Source: Dichomitus squalens LYAD-421 SS1 (lineage: Eukaryota > Basidiomycota > Agaricomycetes > Polyporales > Polyporaceae). From it: a stretch of 64,000 nucleotides of DNA. The stretch's first letter is position 1. The number at the start of each line of letters is the position of its first letter. Where the stretch lies: NCBI RefSeq assembly GCF_000275845.1, contig NW_006766884.1, forward strand, positions 1,730,357 to 1,794,356, read 5' to 3'. The notes below the pieces were generated by a model. That model saw only the letters and a list, made by a program, of their open reading frames with translations, did no database searches and was not told where the DNA came from. The position numbers and the translations under genes were made by a program. Shown here piece by piece: positions 12,581-24,100 of this stretch.

Positions 12581-13673
12581 ATGGATCTTGGTCTTCAGGA
12601 CGTTCACGTTCTGATTACTGGTGCGTTCCACAACGCAGATACCAAGACACTCACTTACCAATAGTCCGTGTGGATAGGCGCGAGTGGCGGTATTGGGCTC
12701 GCCACAGCCCGCCTCTTCCTGAGTCAGTACGAGTCACTCGCTTGCATTTCATCTCGCAGGCTACCATAATGTGGATATGGTGTCCGCTCACCCATCCCGC
12801 GCAGAACTCGGAGCGCGAGTGACAGCGCACTACAATACCAAGTCCGCCCCACTCGAACCCCTCGTGCAAGAATTTGGTCCACAGCGCGCGCGGGCCCTCC
12901 AAGCGGACCTCACGGTTGAGGCCGACGTCGAGCGGCTCTTCGCCGCATCCTCTGCTCCCCCTTTCGGGCCGGTACAGGTCGCGGTGATCAATCACGCATA
13001 CTACGAGTCGCGCGACGTGCCCCTCGCGCAGATGAGCTTGGGGCAGTGGGAATCGACGTTCACGACGAATGTGACGTCGTCGTTCCTCGTCACGCGGGAG
13101 TACCTGCGCGGCCTCGAGCACGTCACCGAGCAAGTGAAAGACAAAGCGGCGATTGTATTGATTGGGAGCACAGCGGGCAAGCTTGGCGAGGCGGGGCATG
13201 CAGATTACGCCGCGTCGAAGAGCGGTGAGTATGGGTTCTCGCACTTCTCTGCTGGTTCGGGGAGACCTGAATGTCGGTACGTTGATAGCAATGATGTATG
13301 GGCTGTGCCTCAGCCTGAAGAATGAGATAGTCAAGATTGCCCCAAAGGGACGGGTGAACGTCGTTGCCCCTGGTTGGACCAGGACGCCCATGGCGGAGAA
13401 GTCCCTTGGGGATCCAGACGTGGTATACCGGGCGCTCGCGACGTGAGTAGTGTACAATACATTGTCTGGGGTCAATGTGGACTCAGAATCTCGCTTGCTG
13501 ATACTTGTGTTAGGACTCCACTGAAGAAAGTTGCGATGCCGGAAGACGTCGCGCATCAGATCGTCGTTCTGTCCTCGCAGACCGTCTCGGGGCACGTTTC
13601 AGGGCATGTCTTGATGGTGGAGGGAGGCATGGAGGGCCGTCTCCTGAACAGACGGGAAGATCTGGGGCTGTAG
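12581..13673 (+). CDS. Short-chain dehydrogenase/reductase (SDR)
   Basis: An NAD(P)-dependent classical SDR of roughly 260 aa built from five exons. Exon 1 (12581-12620) gives MDLGLQDVHVLITG; after a 57-bp intron the cofactor loop continues as ASGGIGLATARLFL, completing TGxxxGIG. Later exons give LGARVTAHYNTK, VINHAYYESRD, LIGSTAGKLGEAGHADYAAS (catalytic Ser and YxxxK), then MMYGLCLSLKNEIVKIAPKG and NVVAPGWTRTPM. The Lys of YAASK is the last full codon but one before an intron. The C-terminus has SGHVSGHVLMVEGGMEG. Substrate is unknown. All junctions keep frame. Confidence 0.86.
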
Positions 13674-16482
13674 AGCTCAGAGATACCTCATCGCACATGC
13701 TCGTTCACTGTTAGCGGACGCGCCTGAGGTGGGGTGTAGGCTCTATCAAACCCAGAAAGTGTTGAGGATGAGGATGGAGGGGAAGGCTTCCCTGCATCTG
13801 ACATCGCTGCTGCCGATGTGTTGGGATGATTGGACAGATCAGGTACCCACCGGCCGGATGATCACATATATGTGTTGACAATCGACAACACAGCGTCGAT
13901 CGCGCGCTTCTGTGCACTTACTCCCTCACCTCTCTGTTGCTCTGTCTGAGACGCCAGCATAAAAATCCCCAAGGGGCTCGATGATGTGCGTGTGGGGCGT
14001 CCAGTGCTGGTCACCAGAGAACTGTAGAAGGCATTGGGTCGGACCATCAAACAAAGCACGCGCGACCGGCAACATTATCGTGACGCACAGAGTCACTTCT
14101 CTGGTCCTTGTGCATCCCCACAGAATATGCGCGACATCCCGACGTGCCTAAAGGGTCCGTCGTTGCCTACCCCCGCCTTGAGCGGAGCTTACATGCATGC
14201 ACGACTCACCGTGGCAGCGCAGAGTGTAGTGCAACATCTGTGCAGACGAGGCTTGCTCTAGCCCAGACGTCAATCCGCGGTATAGACTTCTTGCACGATA
14301 GGCCTCTGTCGCAATTCATTCCAGCGATTCCGTGAAACATTCACCAAATAAAACAGCATACGAACTCGGTTCCTGCCATTGTAGGTCGGGACGGACCTCG
14401 ACCTGGTCGATGCGCCATACTCGTTCTGATACAGCCTTGCGAGCGCTGTGCCCAGTGTTCATCTGATGATTGTGTGCTCGCGATGCAGGACTGTCACTCC
14501 TTCGTAGACCCAAGAAATGACTGGTCGAGACCACTATACCAAGGTCTCGCCGTTCCTTAGTCTGATTTGTCGTCCAAGCCGATAATAGCCCGGTCTCGTC
14601 TCGTCTCGTCTCGTCTGCCTCCCATTATCGTGGCCGTCATCTGCACAAGTGTATCGGAATATACGTAGCCGGCATTCCCGGACAGCCCATCATGTGCCCC
14701 TTGACAAGCAGAGATACATACTTCCGTCTGACTTCAAGTTCTCGAGGTATGCACCAACTCCGCTGACGTGCATGCAGCTCCTTCTTTTATCTGCAACCTT
14801 CGGAGCCTGCACATACGCATACATGATGTGATCCCGAAGCCCCAGCCCAATCGCCATCTGGGACAGCGATAAAGCGCAATCAGCACTTACGCTCACAAAG
14901 GCGAGCTAGATAAGTAAAGTCCGGCATTCATTCAAGACGCCCCCGGTCCCGGGACACTCCGAGGCAGACCCGTGGCCCGGCACGTTGTAAGTAGACCATG
15001 CAGCGACTGCCAACCAACGTCGACAGGCACAAGGCCCCAAGGCCACACAAGCTTTGTTGTCTACCATACGTACACCTACAGCTACAGTCAGACACTCTCC
15101 ACTTCCCTCCGGCTTTCCTCCGCTTTCCCCTGCAGCAACACATGGGCCCACGACGCATGCACGTCCGCGCTCCCCACGTCGCCGCCGCGGTTCAAATGGC
15201 GGAAACAGTGCGCAGATCCCAGACATGCAATAGTTGCTCACGAAGCGGAGCTCTGGCCGGGCACGGGGGACGTCCTGCGCGGCCCGACAGCGTCACCGAG
15301 CTGATCATACGTAGCCCGAACAAAGCGTTGGGCGCAGCCAGTGACCAGGCACACGCGTGGCTGGTCGGCGCGGAAGAGCAACGACAAGCCAGCCAGCATG
15401 AGGCCGTATCTAGAAACCATATCGGTGGGGACGAGCCTCTATGTCCCTCATGCCAAGTACAACTCAGCGACCGCGGTCCTCATTTGGCCTCCATGGTTGC
15501 CTTTCTAGAGTAATCCGTCCTTGGACGGATGCTTGGAGCACGGTAGCATATTGCGCACCATGGGAGCTCCTCTACCAGAGCCGGTCAGAAAGTTCAAGGC
15601 ACCAAGCCGCAAGGCGCGGCCTGCAGTAGCACTAGTCCCACTCGCAGAGAGCACCCGAGGAAGACGAAGTCCGGTCGACAATGCGTTCTGGGGCGCGATG
15701 GTTGAGGATGCTCGATATGGTAAGTTGGGCGCCGGTGCCGAGCCCCAGCGAGCTCTACGGGCCTGAGTGAAGATATGGTTGTGAGCTAGGCCGCTGCTGC
15801 GAAGGGCCTGCAGAGATGAAGCTCCGGATAGGGATTAGTACTATATGGCAGGCTGCGTCGCTAGGAGACCGGGAGGCGAGTGTTTCGGTGAAGGAGGACC
15901 GATATGTATGGTAGTGACTGCGCTGGATGAGCATCGGGCAGGCTAGTACCCCCATGAGGCACGGCACTATGGTAGAACGAGCCCGATCAGGAGGACCTCC
16001 GGGCTACTGATGTGAAATGCTGCGCAGGTTTGGTAGAGTAAGTTAGCATGAGATGGGAAGGTGTAGAGCTAGAGCGGACACGATAAGAACACACAGAAGG
16101 AATTTGCAAGTTCTGCGATGATCGGTGGTCGGTGAGCTTGAGCAATGGGTTCCGAGCAATAGCTAGTGAGAGCCTGAGCTGCAGGTCACACTGCGGCGCA
16201 CACCAGGGAAGGCCGTCAAGTAGAATCGCGGACGCGCGTGAACGTGGGATGTACAATGACAAGCCAGCCAGAAAACGTGAAGTACGCTTGATATCTGTTA
16301 AGGAAGAGTTAGCGGAGTCGGAATCGCGAGATGCACTTGAGGTCTAGGCAGGTAGGAACTGAGCACAATGTCGTCAGAGCTCGCACACGTCGTGGATGGC
16401 TCATCGGAGCGATGATGTCGAGGAACGGATGGTGCATGTCCCAGGTTGGGGAAGAGTTCACATGGGACTCGAGGGCACAGAC
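13674..16482. other. Gene-poor stretch; short GTCTC repeat
   Basis: No gene could be supported. A short (GTCTC)n run lies at about 14592-14616. Minus-strand frames between 13.9 and 16.3 kb include hydrophobic pieces, but no continuous splice model emerged. They may be remnants of a membrane-protein gene. Confidence 0.35.
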
Positions 16483-16532
16483 GTGGTGTAGGCTTAAGCT
16501 TGACGTCAAGGACCAGATGCAGCTGGGGAAGG
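16483..16532 (+). repeat. 50-bp direct repeat, left copy
   Basis: A 50-bp sequence starting GTGGTGTAGGCTTAAGCTTG recurs without visible change at 16681-16730, 198 bp downstream, flanking the minisatellite. Confidence 0.9.
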
Positions 16533-16587
16533 GGTGGAAAGACGGAGGTAGTGTGCGAGGGTTCTTGGTCGTCATAGCTAGCATAAG

Positions 16588-16687
16588 GCGTGGTGCGTGG
16601 TTGCGTGGTGCGTGGTTGCGTGGTTGCGTGGTTGCGTGGTGCGTGGTTGCGTGGTGCGTGGTTGCGTGGTGCGTGGTTGCGTGGTGT
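16588..16687 (+). repeat. Minisatellite of GTGGTGC / GTGGTTGC units
   Basis: About 100 bp made of alternating 7-bp GTGGTGC and 8-bp GTGGTTGC units, mostly in a 15-bp higher-order period. The array runs directly into the right copy of the 50-bp direct repeat. Minus-strand translation gives a HATTH-type repeat, but no gene is supported. Confidence 0.9.
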
Positions 16688-16730
16688 AGGCTTAAGCTTG
16701 ACGTCAAGGACCAGATGCAGCTGGGGAAGG
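16681..16730 (+). repeat. 50-bp direct repeat, right copy
   Basis: Second copy of the 50-bp sequence at 16483-16532. Its first bases (GTGGTGT) overlap the last minisatellite unit, suggesting array and duplication arose together. Confidence 0.9.
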
Positions 16731-19700
16731 CTGCTCGTAGCAGCGGCGGCAAGTGGGAACGAGGCTGAACGAGCTGTCTAACAAGCAACAAGCGCGGGAC
16801 AGGCCGGTACTCTGCAGACACCATGACGTCACGCGTCACTCCGTCATGACGCCGCAGCGCCGACGCCCTGCCTCGACTCTATTCTCGAGTCACCTCCACA
16901 CACACCTGGTTAGCGTTTAGTACAGACTAGGGCAGACGCTCGAGAGCAGCCGTGACCATGTGTTGCATTATTGACAGACTCTATTGCATCCATTCACCAA
17001 TCCGACAGCGATGGGACTGCGGCTACTGTCTCTGAGCTGGCATGGGACAGAATCACGTCCAGTCAGCCTGCAGCCGTCAAGCTGTTGACGACAATTCTCA
17101 GAAGATGAGCAGCCGATATTACCATTGATGTGGCCCATCAAGAACTTCCCTTGAAGCCGCCCAAAAAATCAGCATAGACTCCTGCGCTCCGCCCACAACA
17201 CCGCAACCCGAGCCAGCGACGCACCCGAACCCACTCTCCCGCTATCGGCTGTCGGTGTCTCCAAGACAATGCTGCGTCTCGCGACTTCCACATCTCTCTT
17301 TTCTCTCGCCGCTATCCTCAGTTAGACCATGGCCGAACATCATTTTCCAGGAACTTAACCAGCCGCAGCCCGGTCCCTGTGAGAAACATACCTACTCAAC
17401 GTTCTCCCGCCCTGTCGACGTGTCCGTCTCAGTCATCCCGCCTTTGTCCACCGTCCCTTTTTGCCTTCGTCGGGCCCTGCCGTGCCCGCTCACAAACCGG
17501 GTTCCCACGACCCGCCTTTCTTCACTCTCCGACCGCCAATTGGAACCCCGCCCCAAGAGTTCCACCGGTCCGAAGGTGCACGGAAAGCCCCGGGCGTCCC
17601 GGGAGCGCGTTCTCCGAGGGAGTCGGGAGGCGGCGCTCTCCTCAGCAGACGCCGCAGATGGATCCCGATGGTGCACCAGCCTCTCTGTTCTCCCCGACCG
17701 GGGACAGTGGGCACCCACGCCCACACCCGTCAAGAGCGTTCGTCCGCTCGGAACGCGAGCGCGTGCAATCGGCATAAGGATCGCAGGGGCGGCTTCGTAA
17801 GCAGTGGTGCGCAATACTCCTTGGGCTTGCGTGTGCTTCGATGGAAATCATGCCGCACAGGCTGACCGATCCTCGAGTGCGTCCTCGGAGCCTGCGCTGA
17901 CTCGAGCTCATGTTATCTATGCACACCTGACTCGCCATCGGCTGCGTGAAGCAGCAGTACTAGCCTCCTTGCTGAATCATCATCTTCGCCGAGCTGCAGT
18001 ACTGAAATCGATCATGGCAGGCCCGCGCATCCCCACCGCGAAATGCAACTCTGCTGGAGACAGTACGTTTCGCCGAACCTTGTTAGGGGAACTGAGATTC
18101 AGCAAGGACCCTGTCGATCGAGGCTCGTACTGTACAAGCACGATACCGTCAGACGCCCGCCGGCAGTAACACCCCCGGGTGGATCCAAACTCTGTACAGC
18201 ACAGCCGCTCGCACACTCCTGAACCACAAGACACCCAAGGGGCGTATGCGTACGTGGTATGTACACGGGCTTCGCAGCCTCTCGGGAACCCGGCACGCTG
18301 TAGCCCGACTGCGCAGAAAGCGGCCAAATCCGCCTTCACCCAGATACTTGTCCATACACACATACCACGGATCGACAGGCGCGGCCGGGCAGCAGCGTGG
18401 TGTCTGCGCGGTGCGGCATCCAGCATGCGTCAGTCACGGTACGGATGCGTGCGCACGCGTACACGTACCGTGCCTGGCCGTGTCCCAGCCACATACCGTA
18501 TACGGTCGCGCGAGACGACAAAGCTGCCCTTACTACCCGGGCGCGCCGTCTCCCGAGCCCGCGAGCCCGCGGCCGAGGAGACGTGCAGATGTCAAGTATG
18601 GCCGAAATCACACTCCCCGCGCTCGCCGCTCGCGCGGAACACCGCTGCCGCAGCTGCTGCAGACTGCAGCCCAGCGAGTAGTGGCGGTAAGTCTCCCAGG
18701 CAGATGACTCCTCGCTAGGACAGCTGTGTGCAGCCGCTGCAGCACCCGGGTCTCTCGGATATCCCAGCCTCGAGGACGAGCACCAGGAGCTTGAGGCAGT
18801 CCACCCAAGTACCCAACCGGCGAAGAAAGAGACCGACACGCGAAGGCGCCGGAACTTCGGGGGGGGGCGACTCGAGCGCTCGGAGCGCGAGTGGGGGGCG
18901 AGCGGGTGCTATGTCTCTGGCATTATTGCGCGCCGCTGGCGTCACTCATTACAATTGTACTCCCCACCTTTGTCAGAAGTTCGACGGGGTGCTAGGGTGA
19001 TCGCGAACATCGACACGAATATTCGCGGGGGTGCGCGCATGGTCCTTGGAGTCCGCGGCGAATTGTGATTGGTACGCGCGAGAGGGAAGCTCGCGAGGTC
19101 ATGCCTGGAGCGTGCGTACGGGTGATTTCGAAGGCAAGCACACGCAGTATACAGTATTGTCAACTTCGTTTCATTCGTAAGATACGACTCGTGTCGTGAC
19201 AGATGTGCTACTACCTAGATACAGCCGGCCCGTCCTACTTGTTGCTCCAACCATGCGTGAGTGAACAAAGAAACCTATGTGATACAACGACAATGCAATG
19301 CGTGCGATGCGATGGTGACGGGAGGTGGTGAAGAGGAAGATGAAGGTGAAGAGTGCAGAACGGATCCAAGAAGCCCCAACTTGAGGCCCCAAGTCGACCG
19401 GCGAGGGCCAGATGTGTGCGAAAGGATATCATGATGTGGGATGCGAAAGAAAACAGACGTGCAGATGAGAGCGTGAGCAACATGATGAGAGTCAGATAAA
19501 CATGCGATGCGTGACGGGAGGTGAGATGAGGATGGGAGCAAATAGGCAGTATCCAGTCCGAGCGTGACATGTCCGACATTGTGTCCGTTCGTGAAGAGCG
19601 ACGGGGAGTCCGGGAATATGGGAAGCGACAGATAGCGCGTGAGAACAGTGGGAAGTGCGCCGCGGCCCTGCGCGAATGCAGAATGCGCGTGCGCGCGGTA

Positions 19701-20012
19701 CCGCAGGGCGTGAGGAATCGTCATGAGGGTGAGAGAGAAGACAGGATGAGAAGTGAATGCATAAGGATAGCGTTGCGAGTTGCGTCGCGGGTCGATGCGG
19801 AATCGCTTTTCCACGGTTCGGTAGGCGTGACCACTGCGCTCCGTGCACGAGGGAAGAGGACATACAGATCTGCGGGAACCGAAGAGACCGCGCATATCGA
19901 CCTGTGTCCGCGCACACGCGCACCGAGTCGACCAGGACTCCCGTCGTGGGGGCCTTTGCGCTGAGGGGTGATCCAAGTGAACAGAAACAAGACCAGACGT
20001 GAAGCTGTTGTT
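16731..20012. other. Gene-poor stretch
   Basis: Long GC-rich frames on both strands (for example 17255-17800 plus and 19275-19976 minus) have no motifs or splice logic. The part from 19.2 to 20.0 kb is probably 3' UTR or downstream sequence of the next gene. No RNA gene recognised. Confidence 0.4.
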
Positions 20013-21055
20013 CTATGCGCGTCGTTGACGCGGGAGTATTTTCCGCTTAGCGTGATATACGCCAAAGCGGACACGGAGGGATATCGCCTGCCACTGCTGG
20101 CGCAGGAGATGCGTGCACGTCGGCCTGCGAAGAGAGACCAGAAGTCAATATACGATCGTTACGGGCGGAACAATTAGGTGGGCACTCACGTTGACGCGTG
20201 CTCGTCTTCGTCACCCTCTTCATCTAATGGACGGAGCGCGGGAGAAGACTCGTCCTCCTCGTCCTTCTCGGGCTGCACCTCCAACGTGGCCGACTTCTTT
20301 GGCTTCGACACCTTCCTAATCAAAGAGGCCGTCTTCCGCGACTCCTCGATGACCTCGCCAGCATCGTCTTCGAACGGTGACTCGTGGAGCTGGAGCGCGT
20401 TAGAGAATTCGCCCTCATACGAGTCCGGGGGGCTCGTTGCAGGCGCCTTCTCGGTGAAGTAGTAGTAGCTCGATGGGTACGAGGAGCTGAACGCGAACGC
20501 GCTCTGCGACGTGTTCCTCCGCGGGGTGCCGTGGTGTGATGCGAAGGGGCTGAAGTGAGACTGGCTCTCACCCTCTACGTTGTCATCATCCTCGTCGGAA
20601 TCGTCGACCTCTGTGCCCCAATCGCGCTCCCAACTCGGCCGCTGTGGCTGGAGCGCGGCCAGATAGCGATCGTGGCTGCGGGAACGCGCTGCGGAACTCG
20701 CGCTTGGTCGACGGTGCTTTCCAGGGTAGCTGGAGAGCGCGGTGGGGCGGAGGACGGGGAAGTCGCGGTAGTCGGGGTCGTGGATCTCACCGTGATGGTC
20801 GACATACACGCGTGTCTGTGGTGACGCGGGCGACGCGCTGACCGAGGAAGATGAGGTTGAGCTGCTCGCGTACGCGGGGTCGAGAAGACGCGAGATATCC
20901 GCGGCGCGAGAGGATGGCGAGTACTCGTGCTGGTGAGTTGGGAGGAGGGTGGCCAGATGGGGGAGGGGGGATTGTGATCGCCTGCGGTGGTGCTTTCGCG
21001 GGTATTGGGGCGAGGGAGGTGTCGAGGATGTTGCGGTTAGTGGATAGTCGTACAT
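20013..21055 (-). CDS. Disordered Ser/Pro/acidic protein with basic amphipathic C-terminal tail
   Basis: I do not recognise a named family. Exon 1 (21055-20190) encodes 288 residues of low-complexity sequence: PRKHHRRRSQS, a run of Ser around residue 75, a conserved-looking VYVDHHGEIHDPDYRDFP segment, then acidic patches (DDSDEDDD, DEEGDEDEH). A clear GTGAGT donor and a 65-bp intron lead to exon 2 (20124-20013), adding TPTCTHLLRQQWQAISLRVR and a basic end, 325 aa in all. The tail has the look of an amphipathic helix that could bind a membrane or partner; that is inference. A TATA-like box sits 46 bp upstream of the ATG, supporting this start over the longer upstream frame. Cellular role unknown. 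Confidence 0.68.
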
Positions 21056-21100
21056 GGCTGCGGGGGAGGGTGTGGGGGAGGATGTTCGAATTGACGCGTC

Positions 21101-21108
21101 CTTATATA
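21101..21108 (-). promoter_or_regulatory. TATA-like box
   Basis: TATATAAG on the minus strand, ending 46 bp before the ATG at 21055. Spacing fits a short 5' UTR. Confidence 0.45.
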
Positions 21109-24100
21109 GCAAGTTGAAATTGGGTGAGGGCCGAGGAAAGCTCGGGGAAACTGAGGTGGGACTATATACTGATTGCCTTGTGAGCTCGTCGGTGCTTTGT
21201 GCCGGTGGCACAGAGCTTAGAAGCGACTGAGGGTAAGGCGAGGGACGGGGGGCGGGCAGTGTGACGAGGGGGACACGGGCGGGGAAAGAGCATGCTGCCC
21301 AGGCCGGCCGTCGCTTTATAGTCATGCTGGGAATAAGACCAGGACGAGCAAACGGCCGATCGCATAATGAGATCACTATCTCCCCGCACGCCGCCCACGC
21401 TCTCACTTACTCCGACTTCAAACTCCGCAAAACCCCTTTTCCCCCTTCCCACGCCATATATCCCTCCTGCCTTCTGCGGTCGGCTCTCTCACCACGCCAT
21501 CGCCGCGTTGCTCGTCGACAGCGGCCACCTCGCCATGGGTGGCACCCCCCCTGCCTACACACACCTCGACGTGCACTCGTGACACCCTCGGAATGCATCC
21601 TCGTCCTGTCGGCCACCCATGACGACTCACCTCGGAATTCAGGCCACCTCCATCTCCGAGGTACCGTATCGTCCCGAATGCCCAGCATTCCATCCTCGGC
21701 CCGATTCATCCCCGAATCCCCGCACGTGATCGCGGTCTCGCGCGCATGCACGAGTGACGACGCGTCGCAGCCCATCTCGTACTCGCTCGAGTTTGAACGT
21801 TCTCGGCTTCGTTCACCATCGTCGGCCTCCTCCTGCGTGCCTGGCCAGTCGCTGCCTCCGATATCTCTCCTCCATCTACGCCTCCAAAGCCACTGACTAA
21901 TCCTCCACCCAGTCGGCTCCCGATAAGCGTCTCTCTCTCGCGACTCACCAATCTCTACGATACATTCGTGTACTTCTCGGGCTGACCAATGGCCCAAAGA
22001 TCTTTTCAATTATTCACAAAGCTGACTCACGACCTTGCAACATCATCTCAGCTTTGCACACGTCCCTAATTCTCCGGGTTAGTTTTGCATTGCTTGCGAA
22101 CCACCGGCGTCTGCTGAAATTCAAGAAGCGTTGAGGTACCGCCGGAGACCGATAACATCGGCCACCGGATTCCACAGACAGGTCTTCTCTACAGTGCCCG
22201 GTATGCTCCTCCTTACTGCCCTACGGAAGCTATGCGGTTCCCGTCCTTCTTGTAGCGCCTTTCCCATCTTCAATCCTATCCGCGATGCAATGACCCTGAC
22301 GTCGTCCGTATCACGTACAAGATTCGATCGCAACACAAACAAAATTGTCGAGCACAGGTATCTCGTTCCTCTCATCTCCCAATTTCAATCAGGTGGCCTG
22401 TGTTCACGACCAGATGCATCTGTTCTCGCCCAATATCTTCAACATGAGTGCGATAGACGAACAGTCTCAGCATCAATGGTCGCTGACCTACAAATGTATG
22501 AGCAGACTCGCCTTGTTGCCCGAGCTCGATTGTTTAGCGGGATCGGACTGCTCCTGAACAGTTGCATAAGCGCCATTGCTCATCCCACAGTCGCAAACTT
22601 CGGAATCGCGGTATTGACGTTCTTCCACGCTCTACGGCCATCACCACAACGCAATCGAGCCAGGCTCGAGGCGCCCCGCGTTCCAGCCTTTCCGTGTCCT
22701 TACCTCGCGCGTCAGCTGATACCGTACGATACAGAACTGCTCGTTCGTTCGCAAGACTCGAATTCCGAACTGGCCGCAAGCTGGGCCAGCCAATCCCAGG
22801 TCGACGACGTGTACTCCCACTGAAAGCCGCGACAGCCCCCGTTGCATCTCACGCATGTCCGGAAAGAGTATTCATCTCGTCCAATCGTACACTGGATGCC
22901 TGATTCCGAAATGCCCTCCAGCGCCCGAACACCGAGCCTAGCCGACAGGTAGAGGAACACGCAGACCGAGGACTCCAAGAATAGCCACCGGGGATGTTCG
23001 CATATGGACATCAAGATCCCGCATCCAGCCTACAACATTATTCACCTGTACGAGCGCACCCAACGTCCGCGGGCCAGTCGCGATGTCTGGCGACCTCCAT
23101 TCGCATCGCTATCGGAAGCAAGATCTATCGCACCCGATGAACTTGGAGTTCGCGCAGCGCGCCCGGGTTGATTTTGACTTCTCCAGTCCCATCGGCCGCT
23201 TAGAGAAGCGGGCGCTCGCGGTCGGACAAGCGGCCACGCAAGCTCTCAGCGGCCTAGGACCGGCGTCCAAGTCGACGGCTTCGACTTCGATGCTCCCACC
23301 TCTCCCCGCTGCTCTCTACCGCTCGCCACCGTGCTTCTCCCCGATGCCCATCAATCCCCGGTCGGTCCCCACATGCGCACCCGCACCTCGTCGCAACCCC
23401 CGGCAACGCTCGGAATGCACCCACCGCGCTCCAAACAAATGGCGGCATCATATTCCGCGTTGCCACCGCCGTCATCTCAGCACCTGGCGCTGCGTTCGGG
23501 GTGGCGAGCAGAAGAGGGCTCATGGGGAGGATGACGCGTGCGTGTGCATCTGTCCAACGAGGTTACCACAGGTGTCCACTCCTTCGATGCATGGTGCTCG
23601 CGACTTGCACTTCCGGACGGAAAGACTGGATTGGAACCGGAAGGCCCCATAGTCGGGCGTTGGGCGGAGCAAGCATACCCGAGCACGTCGGACGCGGCGC
23701 TCTTCCATGCTCGCACGCGCACGCGGTTGACAGTAAGTGCTAACCTCTCACTCTTCTCCGCATGTGCGATCGGACAGTGTGGCGTTAGGCTTCCACGCAG
23801 GGCATTCGGACGCAGGTCAGTAAGTATTCGGGGTGCAGCAGACGACAGTCAGCAAGTTACCCATGTCCAGATATACGGCGGGTCAGGTGCGCGACTGCGG
23901 CGGTATCGCGCCTATCGCGCGTCGCCGACTCGCTGCACATATGCCGCCACTATTACCGAACATACCACGCTGGTCAGGCCCTCCTGCCTCTATACGGTTC
24001 GCCCTGACGGGCGTCCATGCGACTATCTTGCCAGAGATCGACATACTTGAGCGCCTCCCGGCGAATGCTCGGACGCTGGCTGGTAAGCTCGACCCATACT

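Noticed and set aside
13862..16262. Hydrophobic minus-strand pieces (LLIGLVLP, CLMGVLACPMLIQ) resembling a fungal multi-helix membrane family such as DUF6534
   Set aside because: They lie in different frames and I could not build an in-frame splice model; at best a relic.
16309..16839. 176-codon minus-strand ORF containing HATTH repeats
   Set aside because: Open frame is a by-product of the minisatellite and its direct repeats.
16588..17800. CRISPR-like array
   Set aside because: Repeats are contiguous 7-8 bp units without spacers, and the organism is eukaryotic.
19275..19976. 233-codon minus-strand ORF
   Set aside because: C/T-rich sequence downstream of the disordered-protein gene; likely 3' UTR.
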